DNA from: Flammeovirga sp. EKP202
GTDB lineage: Bacteria; Bacteroidota; Bacteroidia; Cytophagales; Flammeovirgaceae
Direction: 5' to 3'
Length of the DNA: 64,000 nt
NCBI RefSeq assembly: GCF_014534745.1
Contig: NZ_JACVVP010000014.1
Span: 1 to 64,000 of the forward strand
Part shown: piece after piece, positions 34,474 through 42,090 of the stretch
How positions within the stretch are numbered: the stretch's first letter is position 1
Layout: the number at the start of each line of letters is the position of its first letter
The notes under the pieces: model-generated
What the model was told of the DNA's origin: nothing
Seen by the model: only the letters and a program-made list of their open reading frames with translations
The model's database searches: none
Program-made: the position numbers and the translations under genes

Positions 34474-35556
34474 ATGATGAATAATAGAATCTTAGTAATC
34501 AACCCTGGATCGACTTCCACCAAAGTGGCCGTTTTTGAAGGGGACAAAGAAATAGTAGAAAAGACTTTAAGACATTCATCTGAAGAGCTTTCCCAATTTC
34601 AAGAAGAAGAGGAACAACTCAACTTTAGAAAGGAAAAAGTTTTATCCTTTTTAAAAGAAAAAAATATTGCTTTAGAAAGCCTTGATATTGCTATGGCAAG
34701 GGGAGGGTTAAGTAAGCCTATTCCTTCAGGAGTTTATCTAGTTGATGATAATTTACTTCATGACTTAAAGGAGACACCTAAAAAACATGCAAGTAATTTT
34801 GCAGCCAAAATTGCCTTTGATATTGCTTCTCCTCTCAAAATCAAAGCATGTATTGCTGACCCGGTAGTAGTTGATGAATTATCAGAAGTAGCCAGAATGT
34901 CTGGTCACCCAAAATTTCCTAAATCTTCAGTGTTTCATGCATTGAACCAAAAAGCGATAGCAAGAGAACATGCTTCAAGGACAGGAGTGAAGTATGAAGA
35001 CCTTAATCTGATTATTGCACACCTTGGAGGTGGAGTTTCTGTAGCAGCTCATGCTAAAGGAAAAGTGATTGATGTTAATCAAGCTTTGGATGGGTCAGGC
35101 CCTTTTTCACCAGAAAGAAGTGGTTCATTACCTGTTGGAGACATCATCAGAGCAGCATTTAGCGGAGCTTATACCCAGCAGCAAATGATGGAAATGTTGG
35201 TAGGAAAAGGTGGAATGTATGCTTATCTGGGAACTATTGACGCTAAAAAGGTAGAAGAACTAGCCATCGAAAAGCCTTCCAAAGAAAGGGAAGTAATGGA
35301 AGCGATGATCTATCAGATTTCTAAAGAAATAGCCTCTATGGTGATACCATTAGAAAATAAAGTAGATGGGATATTATTAACTGGTGGATTGGCTTATGGT
35401 AAATGGTTGACCGATAAAATTAAAAATAAAGTTGACTATATTGCCCCCGTTCATGTTTATCCTGGAGAAGACGAAATGAAAGCCCTTGCCCTTAATGGGT
35501 GGAGAGTTTTGAAAGGAGAAACAACACCAAAGTTATACGGAGAGACAATTTTCTAA
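34474..35556 (+). CDS. buk: Butyrate kinase
   Basis: 360 aa, ASKHA-fold acyl kinase. N-terminal ILVINPGSTSTKVAVFEGDK is the phosphate-1 motif; SGHPKFPKSSVFHALNQKA, LIIAHLGGGVSVAAHAKGKVIDV and DGILLTGGLAYGKWLTDKI are typical of Buk rather than acetate kinase. It transfers phosphate from butyryl phosphate to ADP. The gene starts directly at the ptb stop (TAAATG), with two possible ATGs one codon apart (34474 and 34477). The methyltransferase gene follows after 3 nt, so the four genes to 37003 form one operon. Confidence 0.94.
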   Translation: MMNNRILVINPGSTSTKVAVFEGDKEIVEKTLRHSSEELSQFQEEEEQLNFRKEKVLSFLKEKNIALESLDIAMARGGLSKPIPSGVYLVDDNLLHDLKETPKKHASNFAAKIAFDIASPLKIKACIADPVVVDELSEVARMSGHPKFPKSSVFHALNQKAIAREHASRTGVKYEDLNLIIAHLGGGVSVAAHAKGKVIDVNQALDGSGPFSPERSGSLPVGDIIRAAFSGAYTQQQMMEMLVGKGGMYAYLGTIDAKKVEELAIEKPSKEREVMEAMIYQISKEIASMVIPLENKVDGILLTGGLAYGKWLTDKIKNKVDYIAPVHVYPGEDEMKALALNGWRVLKGETTPKLYGETIF

Positions 35557-35559
35557 TAT

Positions 35560-36744
35560 ATGATCAATCAGGCTACGAAACAGTTTATTCTAGAGCATGA
35601 AAATGAAGATCCTTCAAAAGTGATTTTTAAAGCAGCGACTTTAGAAGAAGTAGATGGTAAAATAGCAGCACATCAAATAGTATCAAGACAAAAAGCGAAA
35701 AAAAAGTTGCCTACTTGGTACTCGAATGAAGATGTTGTATATCCTAATAAAATACCTTTAGAGCAAAGTTCATCTGAACAAACGGCAAAATTTAAAGCCG
35801 GCATTTTTCAAGGTGTGGTTTTAGCTGACCTTACAGGTGGAATGGGGATAGACGATTGGGCTTTTGCGGATGTTTTTCAAAAAGTATATTACTGCGAGCG
35901 CCAAGAAGATCTAGCTGAAATTGCTAAGCTTAATTTTGCGGCATTAGGGAAAAGTAATATTGAGGTAAATGCTGGTGATAGTGTAGAGTGGTTACGTTCA
36001 CATGCTTCTAATTTGACTGCAATTTACCTTGATCCAGCTCGAAGAGATGCTCAGAATAACAAAATGGTAGGTATTTCTGATTGTGAGCCTGATGTGATTG
36101 CATTGAAAGAATTATTGTTTGAAAAAGCAGATAAAATATTGGTTAAACTGTCTCCAATGATCGACATCAAGCAAGGTGTAAGAGAGTTGGAGTCAGTTTC
36201 AAAAGTTTTTGTCATCGCCGTAGAAAATGAATGTAAGGAGGTGCTTTTTTTAATGGAAAAAAATGCAGAAAGTAAAACCTTTATTCAATGTGTTGATTTC
36301 CCTAAAAATCATCCAATTTCTAAGTTTGAATTTCAATTAGAGGAAGAAGAATACCAAGAAGTGGAATTGGCAGTAACTTTGGGACGATATTTATATGAAC
36401 CCAATGCAGCGGTAATGAAAGGAGGCGGTTTTAAAAGTGTGGCACAATATTATAGTTTAAAAAAGCTAGGCACAAACTCTCATCTTTATACCTCTGAGGC
36501 ACTTATCGAAGATTTCCCCGGACGTAAATTTGAAATTAAGGCAAAATCTCAAGTGCAGAAAAAAGCCTTACAAAAATTACTTCCAGGTATGAAAGCGAAT
36601 TTAACGGTAAGAAATTTCCCCCAAACAGTGGATCAATTGAGGAAAAAACTTAAATTGAAAGAGGGAGGCAATGATTACTTATTTGCAACAACTATAATGA
36701 GTGACGAAAAAGTGTTATTATTGTGCGAACGAATTAATAAATAG
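35560..36744 (+). CDS. Class I SAM-dependent methyltransferase with THUMP-like C-terminal domain
   Basis: 394 aa. The SAM site is VLADLTGGMGIDDWAFA (about residue 87) with the acidic loop VYYCERQ; the catalytic-type motif is LDPARRD (about 161) in place of the DPPY of N6-adenine enzymes. The C-terminal part (about 300-394) ending KLLPGMKANLTVRNFPQ and LRKKLKLKEGGNDYLFAT fits the THUMP-like domain of the Bacteroidota PG_1098-type family. A role in methylating a structured RNA is likely but the target is unknown. It is the third gene of the ptb operon, starting 3 nt after buk. Confidence 0.85.
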   Translation: MINQATKQFILEHENEDPSKVIFKAATLEEVDGKIAAHQIVSRQKAKKKLPTWYSNEDVVYPNKIPLEQSSSEQTAKFKAGIFQGVVLADLTGGMGIDDWAFADVFQKVYYCERQEDLAEIAKLNFAALGKSNIEVNAGDSVEWLRSHASNLTAIYLDPARRDAQNNKMVGISDCEPDVIALKELLFEKADKILVKLSPMIDIKQGVRELESVSKVFVIAVENECKEVLFLMEKNAESKTFIQCVDFPKNHPISKFEFQLEEEEYQEVELAVTLGRYLYEPNAAVMKGGGFKSVAQYYSLKKLGTNSHLYTSEALIEDFPGRKFEIKAKSQVQKKALQKLLPGMKANLTVRNFPQTVDQLRKKLKLKEGGNDYLFATTIMSDEKVLLLCERINK

Positions 36745-36754
36745 ACCTAGAATT

Positions 36755-37003
36755 ATGTACAAGACTGTTCATTTAAAAACAAAAAAAGAGTCAAGAAGAA
36801 CAACCTCTGACAGATTACGTTCAGTGAAAGTAAGTGGTGAAGAAACATCACTTTCAGTAGATGAGTGTATTCAAGCTCACGCTGCAGAAGGTTTTAAGGT
36901 AGTAAGTATTACTCCACTAGTTTCGGCGAGCTCAAGTAACGTCGGTACAGGTGGCTGGGGCTTTAGCTACACTGAAGGTTTGATTATTGTCTTTGAAAAA
37001 TAA
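36755..37003 (+). CDS. Small DUF4177-like protein
   Basis: 82 aa from the ATG at 36755; a longer frame reaching to 36701 would overlap the methyltransferase gene and has no signal for a start. The order is basic N-terminus (VHLKTKKESRRTTSDRLRSV), a helix SVDECIQAHAAEGFKVVSITPL, then a Ser/Gly loop and GFSYTEGLIIVFEK. The pattern 'helix-EGFKVVSI-strand' resembles the small DUF4177 fold. Function unknown. It begins 10 nt after the methyltransferase stop and ends the operon; a terminator follows at 37156. Confidence 0.65.
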   Translation: MYKTVHLKTKKESRRTTSDRLRSVKVSGEETSLSVDECIQAHAAEGFKVVSITPLVSASSSNVGTGGWGFSYTEGLIIVFEK

Positions 37004-37155
37004 CCAAAAGCAATTATCTATTCATTCAAAATTCCATGCATTATAGCTATGGTGATAGTATTGAAATGATTTAATTGAAGGTTAAAATTGCTATTTAATT
37101 ATATCACATATTTGGTGGTATGAATACGGATATTTTCTATTCAACTTTTTTTGGG

Positions 37156-37197
37156 AAAGCTTAGAATCAAGAATAATGATTTTAAGCTTTTCTTTTT
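37156..37197 (+). terminator. Terminator of the ptb-buk operon
   Basis: AAAGCTTAGAATCA (37156-37169) pairs with 37177-37190 with one G-U, followed by TCTTTTTG. It lies 153 nt after the last stop codon. Confidence 0.75.
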
Positions 37198-37221
37198 GTG
37201 TTCAGTTTAAAGTTTGTTCTT

Positions 37222-37405
37222 GAGAAATTAGAGGATTTCTAATGATTGATAAGACACAAATTGCACTATAGCTTAACATTCGCACTAGTAGGCTTTCTAC
37301 CCAATTCGTTTAGTAGTACTTCTCCGGCCTTGAAGGGAAAAGCGTTAAAAAGATCATAGAAATCTTGTAGAAAGGTCGAATAAAAGTTGACAATCATTTA
37401 GTTTG
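37222..37405 (-). repeat. Dispersed repeat R, inverted copy with internal deletion (R3)
   Basis: It keeps the outer parts (CTTCTCCGGCCTTGAAGGG and AGCGTTAAAAAGATC; GTAGAAAGGTCGAATAAAAG then TTGACAATCATTTAGTTTG) but lacks the segment with the AAATGATTTT hairpin. The left part is shared with 20615-20758. With the terminator and the next promoter it fills the 612-bp gap 37004-37615. Confidence 0.65.
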
Positions 37406-37540
37406 AAATGTACTTACTTTTCACCTTAAACACACTCTTTTTTAATCACTTAGAAGGTCTAAAAACAACCACACGCTTACTATTATTTATAAATGAAATA
37501 TAATCTGATCAAACTCTTTTAAATATCTTTTAATAAGATC

Positions 37541-37570
37541 TTGTTTACTATCAACATCTTAGTAACTTTG
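37541..37570 (+). promoter_or_regulatory. Promoter of the FKBP gene
   Basis: TTG (37541-37543), 19 nt, TAACTTTG (37563-37570): an exact match to the Bacteroidota housekeeping consensus. Predicted leader about 40 nt. Confidence 0.85.
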
Positions 37571-37615
37571 CGACCCTAGAGCGTAGGTTCGCTCTTTAAG
37601 TTAAAAGATAATACA

Positions 37616-38080
37616 ATGTCAGTAGCAAAAAAAGGTGATAAAGTAAAAGTGCACTATGTTGGTACTTTAAATGACGGTTCTCAATTTGATTCATCAGTAG
37701 AGCGCGGTGAGCCTATCGAATTTACATTAGGTGCGGGACAAATGATCCCAGGTTTCGACGCAGCTGTAGATGGTATGAAAGTAGGTGAGAAGAAAACTGT
37801 AAACATCCCTTCTGACCAAGCTTACGGTCCTGCTAGAGAAGATTTAATCATCGAATTCAAGCGTAGCGATATTCCTGCAGATATGAACCCTAACGTAGGT
37901 GACCAAATCGGTCTTCAAAGCCCTCAAGGTCCAATTCCTGCAACTGTAGTTGAATTAACTGAAGAGATCATCAAAGTTGATGCTAACTCTCCAATGGCTG
38001 GTAAAGATCTTAACTTTGACATCGAGTTAGTTGAGGTTTGTGATGCAGATTCTTGTGAAGACGGAAACTGTAACTGCTAA
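37616..38080 (+). CDS. FKBP-type peptidyl-prolyl isomerase, SlyD-like
   Basis: 154 aa. The FKBP core is at the N-terminus: KVHYVGTLNDGSQFDSSVERG, EFTLGAGQMIPGFDAAVDGM and VGEKKTVNIPSDQAYG. Residues about 70-125 form an inserted flap as in SlyD (IEFKRSDIPADMNPNVGDQI). The C-terminus carries C142, C147, C152 and C154 in a short acidic tail (VCDADSCEDGNCNC), recalling the metal-binding tail of SlyD, though shorter and without His. Cytoplasmic folding helper; Ni or other metal binding is inferred. Codons look optimised, in line with the strong promoter in front. It ends in a classic terminator. Confidence 0.92.
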   Translation: MSVAKKGDKVKVHYVGTLNDGSQFDSSVERGEPIEFTLGAGQMIPGFDAAVDGMKVGEKKTVNIPSDQAYGPAREDLIIEFKRSDIPADMNPNVGDQIGLQSPQGPIPATVVELTEEIIKVDANSPMAGKDLNFDIELVEVCDADSCEDGNCNC

Positions 38081-38110
38081 TTTGTAGTTCAGTACAGATA
38101 TAAACTTTAT

Positions 38111-38150
38111 AAAAAAACACCTTTTCGAGTTATCGGAAAGGTGTTTTTTT
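38111..38150 (+). terminator. Terminator of the FKBP gene
   Basis: AAAAAAACACCTTT (38111-38124) and AAAGGTGTTTTTTT (38137-38150) form a perfect 14-bp stem ending in a run of seven T. Confidence 0.92.
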
Positions 38151-38234
38151 GTTATCAATTGGCAACATGAGGATAAATTTGGCCGATTATCGTCATTTTA
38201 TGATTTTACTCGTGTAATAGGTGAATAAAGTTAT

Positions 38235-38242
38235 TAAATTTG
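38235..38242 (+). promoter_or_regulatory. Promoter -7 element of pheS
   Basis: TAAATTTG fits the consensus TAnnTTTG and is followed by C. No good TTG is found 19 nt upstream. Transcription from here would start near 38249. Confidence 0.45.
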
Positions 38243-38326
38243 CAGATTGAAAAGGAAGAGCATATTCTTCCCAAAAGAATTTGATTAAAGATGGAGGAAA
38301 CTCCATTGTCAATATATTTAGAAATT

Positions 38327-39346
38327 ATGCTTGAGCAGATTAAAAAAATCGAAGAACAAATAGAGAAAGCAACAGCTCAAACGAAAGACGAGTTGGAAGC
38401 ATTCCGCGTAGGTGTAGTAGGTAGAAAAGGTATTATTGCAGATCTTTTTTCTAAAATGAAAGAAGTAGCTCCAGAGGAAAGAAAAACTTTTGGACAAACT
38501 GTAAATGCACTTAAAAATGCTGCTCAAGAGAAGTTTGATGAATTACAAACAGCTTTAGAGGATTTACAGGCAGATGATATCAACCATCATGACCTTACAC
38601 TTCCAAATATCCCTAACGAGATGGGTGCAGTTCACCCAATCACAAAGGTTCGTGAAGAAATCAACAGAATTTTCGAACGTATCGGTTTCAATATCTCTGA
38701 AGGACCAGAAGTGGAAGATGATTGGCATAACTTCTCTGCATTGAACTTCCCTCCAAACCACCCAGCGAGAGAAATGCAGGATACTTTCTTCATTGAAAAA
38801 GATCCAGATATTGCACTTCGTACGCACACTTCATCAGTACAAGTTCGTGTAATGGAAAATCAAAAACCTCCATTCCGTACTTTGTCACCAGGTAGAGTTT
38901 ACAGAAACGAGACAATCTCAGCTCGTGCACATTGTATCTTCCACCAAGTAGAAGGTTTGTATGTAGATAAGAATGTATCTTTCAAAGATCTTAAAGATAC
39001 TTTATACTACTTCGCAAAAGAATTCTTTGGTCCTAATACAAAAATCCGTTTAAGACCATCTTACTTCCCATTCACTGAGCCGTCAGCAGAATTAGACGTT
39101 TCTTGTTCAGTATGTGGCGGTAAAGGGTGTAACATCTGTAAGTACTCAGGATGGGTAGAAATTGGCGGTTGTGGTATGGTTGACCCTAACGTATTGAAAG
39201 CGTCAGGTATCGATCCAGAAGAATACACTGGTTTCGCATTCGGTATGGGTATCGAACGTATGACCATGTTGAAATATAAAATCAATGACCTTCGATTGTT
39301 CACAGAAAACGACCTTCGTTTCTTAGGACAGTTCAAAGGACTTTAA
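38327..39346 (+). CDS. pheS: Phenylalanine--tRNA ligase alpha subunit
   Basis: 339 aa from the ATG at 38327 (MLEQIKKIEEQIEKA), the usual Bacteroidota length; an in-frame ATG at 38291 would add 12 residues and cannot be excluded. The N-terminal coiled coil (1-85) is followed by the class II aaRS core: HPITKVREEINRIFERIGF, motif 2 FRTLSPGRVYRNE, and motif 3 GFAFGMGIERMTMLKY. The Cys-containing CSVCGGKGCNICKYSGW insertion before motif 3 is common in this phylum. With PheT it charges tRNA-Phe; pheT is not in the window, so the subunits are encoded apart. Confidence 0.96.
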   Translation: MLEQIKKIEEQIEKATAQTKDELEAFRVGVVGRKGIIADLFSKMKEVAPEERKTFGQTVNALKNAAQEKFDELQTALEDLQADDINHHDLTLPNIPNEMGAVHPITKVREEINRIFERIGFNISEGPEVEDDWHNFSALNFPPNHPAREMQDTFFIEKDPDIALRTHTSSVQVRVMENQKPPFRTLSPGRVYRNETISARAHCIFHQVEGLYVDKNVSFKDLKDTLYYFAKEFFGPNTKIRLRPSYFPFTEPSAELDVSCSVCGGKGCNICKYSGWVEIGGCGMVDPNVLKASGIDPEEYTGFAFGMGIERMTMLKYKINDLRLFTENDLRFLGQFKGL

Positions 39347-39403
39347 TTTGAGGTAAGAGGTAAGATTACCTTACTCTTTTATTTCGAAATACTTCATATA
39401 TAT

Positions 39404-39450
39404 AAATCCCCAATTATTCTGATTAAGCCAGAGTAATTGGGGATTTTTCT
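39404..39450 (+). terminator. Terminator of pheS
   Basis: AAATCCCCAATTA (39404-39416) pairs perfectly with TAATTGGGGATTT (39434-39446) and is followed by TTCTTTT. Confidence 0.88.
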
Positions 39451-39503
39451 TTTAATAAAAGGCTATAATTTAAGTATCAGTAATCAAAATGGTATAACTT
39501 ACC

Positions 39504-40061
39504 TCATACCTCTTCTCTCTCATCTTTAACCTCTTCATCATTCATTCCATCTTTCAACATTTGGTGGAGCGACTTCGCATCTTTAGGCTTCATTCTTCCT
39601 GCCATCATCAACCTTACCTCTCTTCTTTGTAATGCCCCTTCATATAGTTTTTTCTCACTCTCGGTTTCAGGGACAATTTTAGGGACAATAATAGGTCTAC
39701 CTGTTTGGTCAACGGCCACAAAAGTAAAGAAAGCGGTATTGGTTTCTACTTTAGTGCCATTGGGAATATTTTCACTCCATACTCTAATAAAAACTTCCAT
39801 AGAAGAATTGAAGGCTCTTGTAACTTTAGCTTCCAGCGTGACAGTATCACCAAGCTTAGGTGAATATTTAAAAGAAACATTATCTACTGAGGCAGTCACG
39901 ACAACTCTATTGGAATGCTTTTGGGCCGAAATTGCGGCAACTACATCCATGAGGTGAAGTAATCGACCACCCATTAAATTATGTAAGGGGTTTGTATCAT
40001 TAGGAAGGACCATTTCCGTGCTAATAACGAAAGAATCCTTCGGAAACTTTTCTAATTTCAT
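39504..40061 (-). CDS. Acyl-CoA thioesterase (hotdog fold)
   Basis: 185 aa. The hotdog domain covers about 8-130: VLPNDTNPLHNLMGGRLLHLMDVVAAI holds the N-x-x-G-G-x-x-h-x-h-x-D pattern with the Asp of the YciA/ACOT type, followed by VVTASVDNVSFKYSPKLGDTV and VETNTAFFTFVAVDQTGRP. The C-terminal 50 residues (EGALQRREVRLMMAGRMKP) are a charged helical extension. It hydrolyses acyl-CoA to free acid and CoA in the cytoplasm; chain length preference is unknown. Divergent from the tRNA-Cys gene. Confidence 0.9.
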   Translation of the reverse strand: MKLEKFPKDSFVISTEMVLPNDTNPLHNLMGGRLLHLMDVVAAISAQKHSNRVVVTASVDNVSFKYSPKLGDTVTLEAKVTRAFNSSMEVFIRVWSENIPNGTKVETNTAFFTFVAVDQTGRPIIVPKIVPETESEKKLYEGALQRREVRLMMAGRMKPKDAKSLHQMLKDGMNDEEVKDEREEV

Positions 40062-40165
40062 GTGTTTATATCTAATGTTAGAACAGAACGGAAAGTTAAT
40101 GATATTTTAATTGTATGTTTTATAGATACTTAAATTTTATTTAGAGAATTTTTTATCAAATTGTT

Positions 40166-40195
40166 TTGCAAGTAAAAAATCATGTGCTACTTTTG
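40166..40195 (+). promoter_or_regulatory. Promoter of tRNA-Cys
   Basis: TTG (40166-40168), 19 nt, TACTTTTG (40188-40195): exact Bacteroidota consensus, 20 nt before the tRNA 5' end. Confidence 0.85.
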
Positions 40196-40214
40196 CATCG
40201 TCTTAAAGAAACAG

Positions 40215-40285
40215 GGTGCCATGGCCGAGTGGCTAGGCATCGGTCTGCAAAACCGCGTACGGCGGTTCGAATCCGCCTGGCACCT
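40215..40285 (+). tRNA. tRNA-Cys (GCA)
   Basis: 71 nt. The acceptor stem GGTGCCA (40215-40221) pairs with TGGCACC (40278-40284), followed by the discriminator T expected for tRNA-Cys. The anticodon loop CTGCAAA gives anticodon GCA at 40247-40249. The T arm is GGCGG-TTCGAAT-CCGCC (40261-40277). CCA is not encoded. A single tRNA gene with its own promoter and terminator. Confidence 0.97.
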
Positions 40286-40287
40286 CT

Positions 40288-40325
40288 AAAAGGTCAAGAT
40301 TTTTATAAATCTTGGCCTTTTTTTA
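40288..40325 (+). terminator. Terminator of tRNA-Cys
   Basis: GGTCAAGATTT (40292-40302) pairs with AAATCTTGGCC (40307-40317), one G-U, with flanking A- and T-runs (TTTTTTT follows). Confidence 0.9.
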
Positions 40326-40542
40326 TACCCAATTATGCATAAAAAATCCTATTACCAATTTGTCAATTAAGAATAGGATCACTTAAGAAGAGGTCATTGA
40401 ATTAAGAGTTAAGGTGGTTTGAAAAAAGTTTAAATACAAAGTTCTCATAAAAGATAAATATGCTTTACATGACCATCAAACGAACTATTCTCTTCCCTCT
40501 TCCATTTTTAACTCACCCCTCACACCTTTTCCCTCAAAAAAC

Positions 40543-41322
40543 TTATTTCGTTTCCTGCATCTGACGAATCTGTTTTAATATAATTTTCTTAGGTGTAAGA
40601 GGAGCAAAGGCTGTCATAATTTTCTGAGAAGTTGTTAATCCCGAAATCACATCCAATTTCCCTTTCAGCATTCCATTATAACCATCCAATGCCACTTTGT
40701 ACGCACTAGCTGTTTTGTCGAATAAAGAAGTTTTATCCATACCCGAAACTTTAGCAAATTCAGTAGCCGTAGCACCTGGAAGAAGTGCCGTTACTGTAAT
40801 ATTGGTATCATGAAGCTCCTCAGCAATAGCATTACTAAAGAAAGTGACATAGGCTTTTGTAGCATAATAAACAGCTTGGAGCGGGCCAGGGATTAAACTA
40901 GCAGTTGAAGATACATTAAGTATCTTACCGCTGTTTCTTTTAACCATATCCGGAAGGAAAAAACGAGTCAAGGCTGTGAGTGCAGTAATATTGAGGTTGA
41001 TCATGGCAAGATCTTTTTCCCATTCTCTCTCATGGAATTTACCTACTCCACCAAATCCTGCATTATTGATTAGGTACTCAATCGTAATGAGATTTGATTT
41101 TACTTCATTATAGATTTCCTGAGCAGCCTCAATTTTTGTTAGGTCCTTAGCTATCACCTTCACGGAAATACCATAAGACTTTTCGAGCTCCTTTTTTAAT
41201 TCTTCTAGCTTATTTTGACTTCTTGCCACTATTACTAAATCTCCTCCTTTTTGAGCATGGATTTTAGCAAACTCTTTTCCAATTCCTGATGATGCTCCAG
41301 TAATTAATGCTACGTTTTTCAT
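40543..41322 (-). CDS. Short-chain dehydrogenase/reductase (SDR)
   Basis: 259 aa. The classical SDR motifs are present: the NAD(P) site GASSGIGKEFAK near residue 9, NNAGFGGVG (about 88), the catalytic Ser in LNVSSTASLIPGP and YYATKAY with the Y-x-x-x-K pair. The Arg/Lys after the first beta strand (VARSQNKLEEL) suggests NADP(H). The substrate is unknown. The protein ends in KKIILKQIRQMQETK. A pair of direct repeats with a 21-bp period lies 82 bp upstream of its start (41404-41434), a possible operator. Single gene. Confidence 0.92.
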   Translation of the reverse strand: MKNVALITGASSGIGKEFAKIHAQKGGDLVIVARSQNKLEELKKELEKSYGISVKVIAKDLTKIEAAQEIYNEVKSNLITIEYLINNAGFGGVGKFHEREWEKDLAMINLNITALTALTRFFLPDMVKRNSGKILNVSSTASLIPGPLQAVYYATKAYVTFFSNAIAEELHDTNITVTALLPGATATEFAKVSGMDKTSLFDKTASAYKVALDGYNGMLKGKLDVISGLTTSQKIMTAFAPLTPKKIILKQIRQMQETK

Positions 41323-42001
41323 GATATTTAAATTGATATTTAACCTTATTTTATTTCGTGTTTGAGTACATTACAAATATCATTACTCAGTAAATGACCC
41401 AATAACACAAATCCCCTTTCTCTAAACACAAATCACTTTTTGTGATTAAAGGAGGTTGGGAAAGCGTTTGAATCAGAGAAGATAGAGGTAAATTTATTTT
41501 TCACTTTATGTATTGAGTAGGAACATTACTGTAGTAATAGATATTAGATGAAAACTCAATGTGTAATGATATGAACTTGATAAGTTACCTCATAAATAGA
41601 TATAGCAGTCCATAGGAGTTGAATGTATTGATTTTTAGTATTTTGTTAAGATATATTAGTGAGGTATGGAGTGATCGTGAGAAAAATAGAAATCATTCTA
41701 TAGATAAATTTCAATCGGTTTAGAACAAACTTTGTGAACATTTAATTGTAAATATTGATTGATAAGAAAGTTATTATCTCTCAATGCAATATTTTCATTT
41801 ATTATGAATATTAACATCTATTAAAGTATTAAGCTGACGTGGGTTTAGGGCAAAAAGATGTCTAATGTCATTTTTTTTTTTAATTTGGAATGATTATAAA
41901 TAGTGGTTTATTGAATTTTACCTGTATTAAATCGTTGATATATAGTGTTTTGTGGGTGGAATTTTGTATTTTTTAATAGATCGCCGTTTTTAATGCCAAG
42001 T
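41323..42001. other. Long AT-rich intergenic region
   Basis: 679 bp between the divergent SDR gene and the act promoter. It contains the direct repeat AACACAAATC (41404-41413 and 41425-41434) and a small hairpin AATCAC/GTGATT next to it. The remainder is AT-rich with no gene, repeat copy or structured motif that I can recognise. Confidence 0.5.
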
Positions 42002-42031
42002 TTGAAATATGTGCTCCCCGTATTAGCTTTG
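42002..42031 (+). promoter_or_regulatory. Promoter of the actABCDEF operon
   Basis: TTG (42002-42004), 19 nt, TAGCTTTG (42024-42031): exact Bacteroidota consensus. Predicted leader about 53 nt to the ATG at 42091. Confidence 0.85.
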
Positions 42032-42090
42032 CACTCGAATGTACAATTGCATATTTCATCTAATTTTTTAGTATACAAAACTTCAATGGT

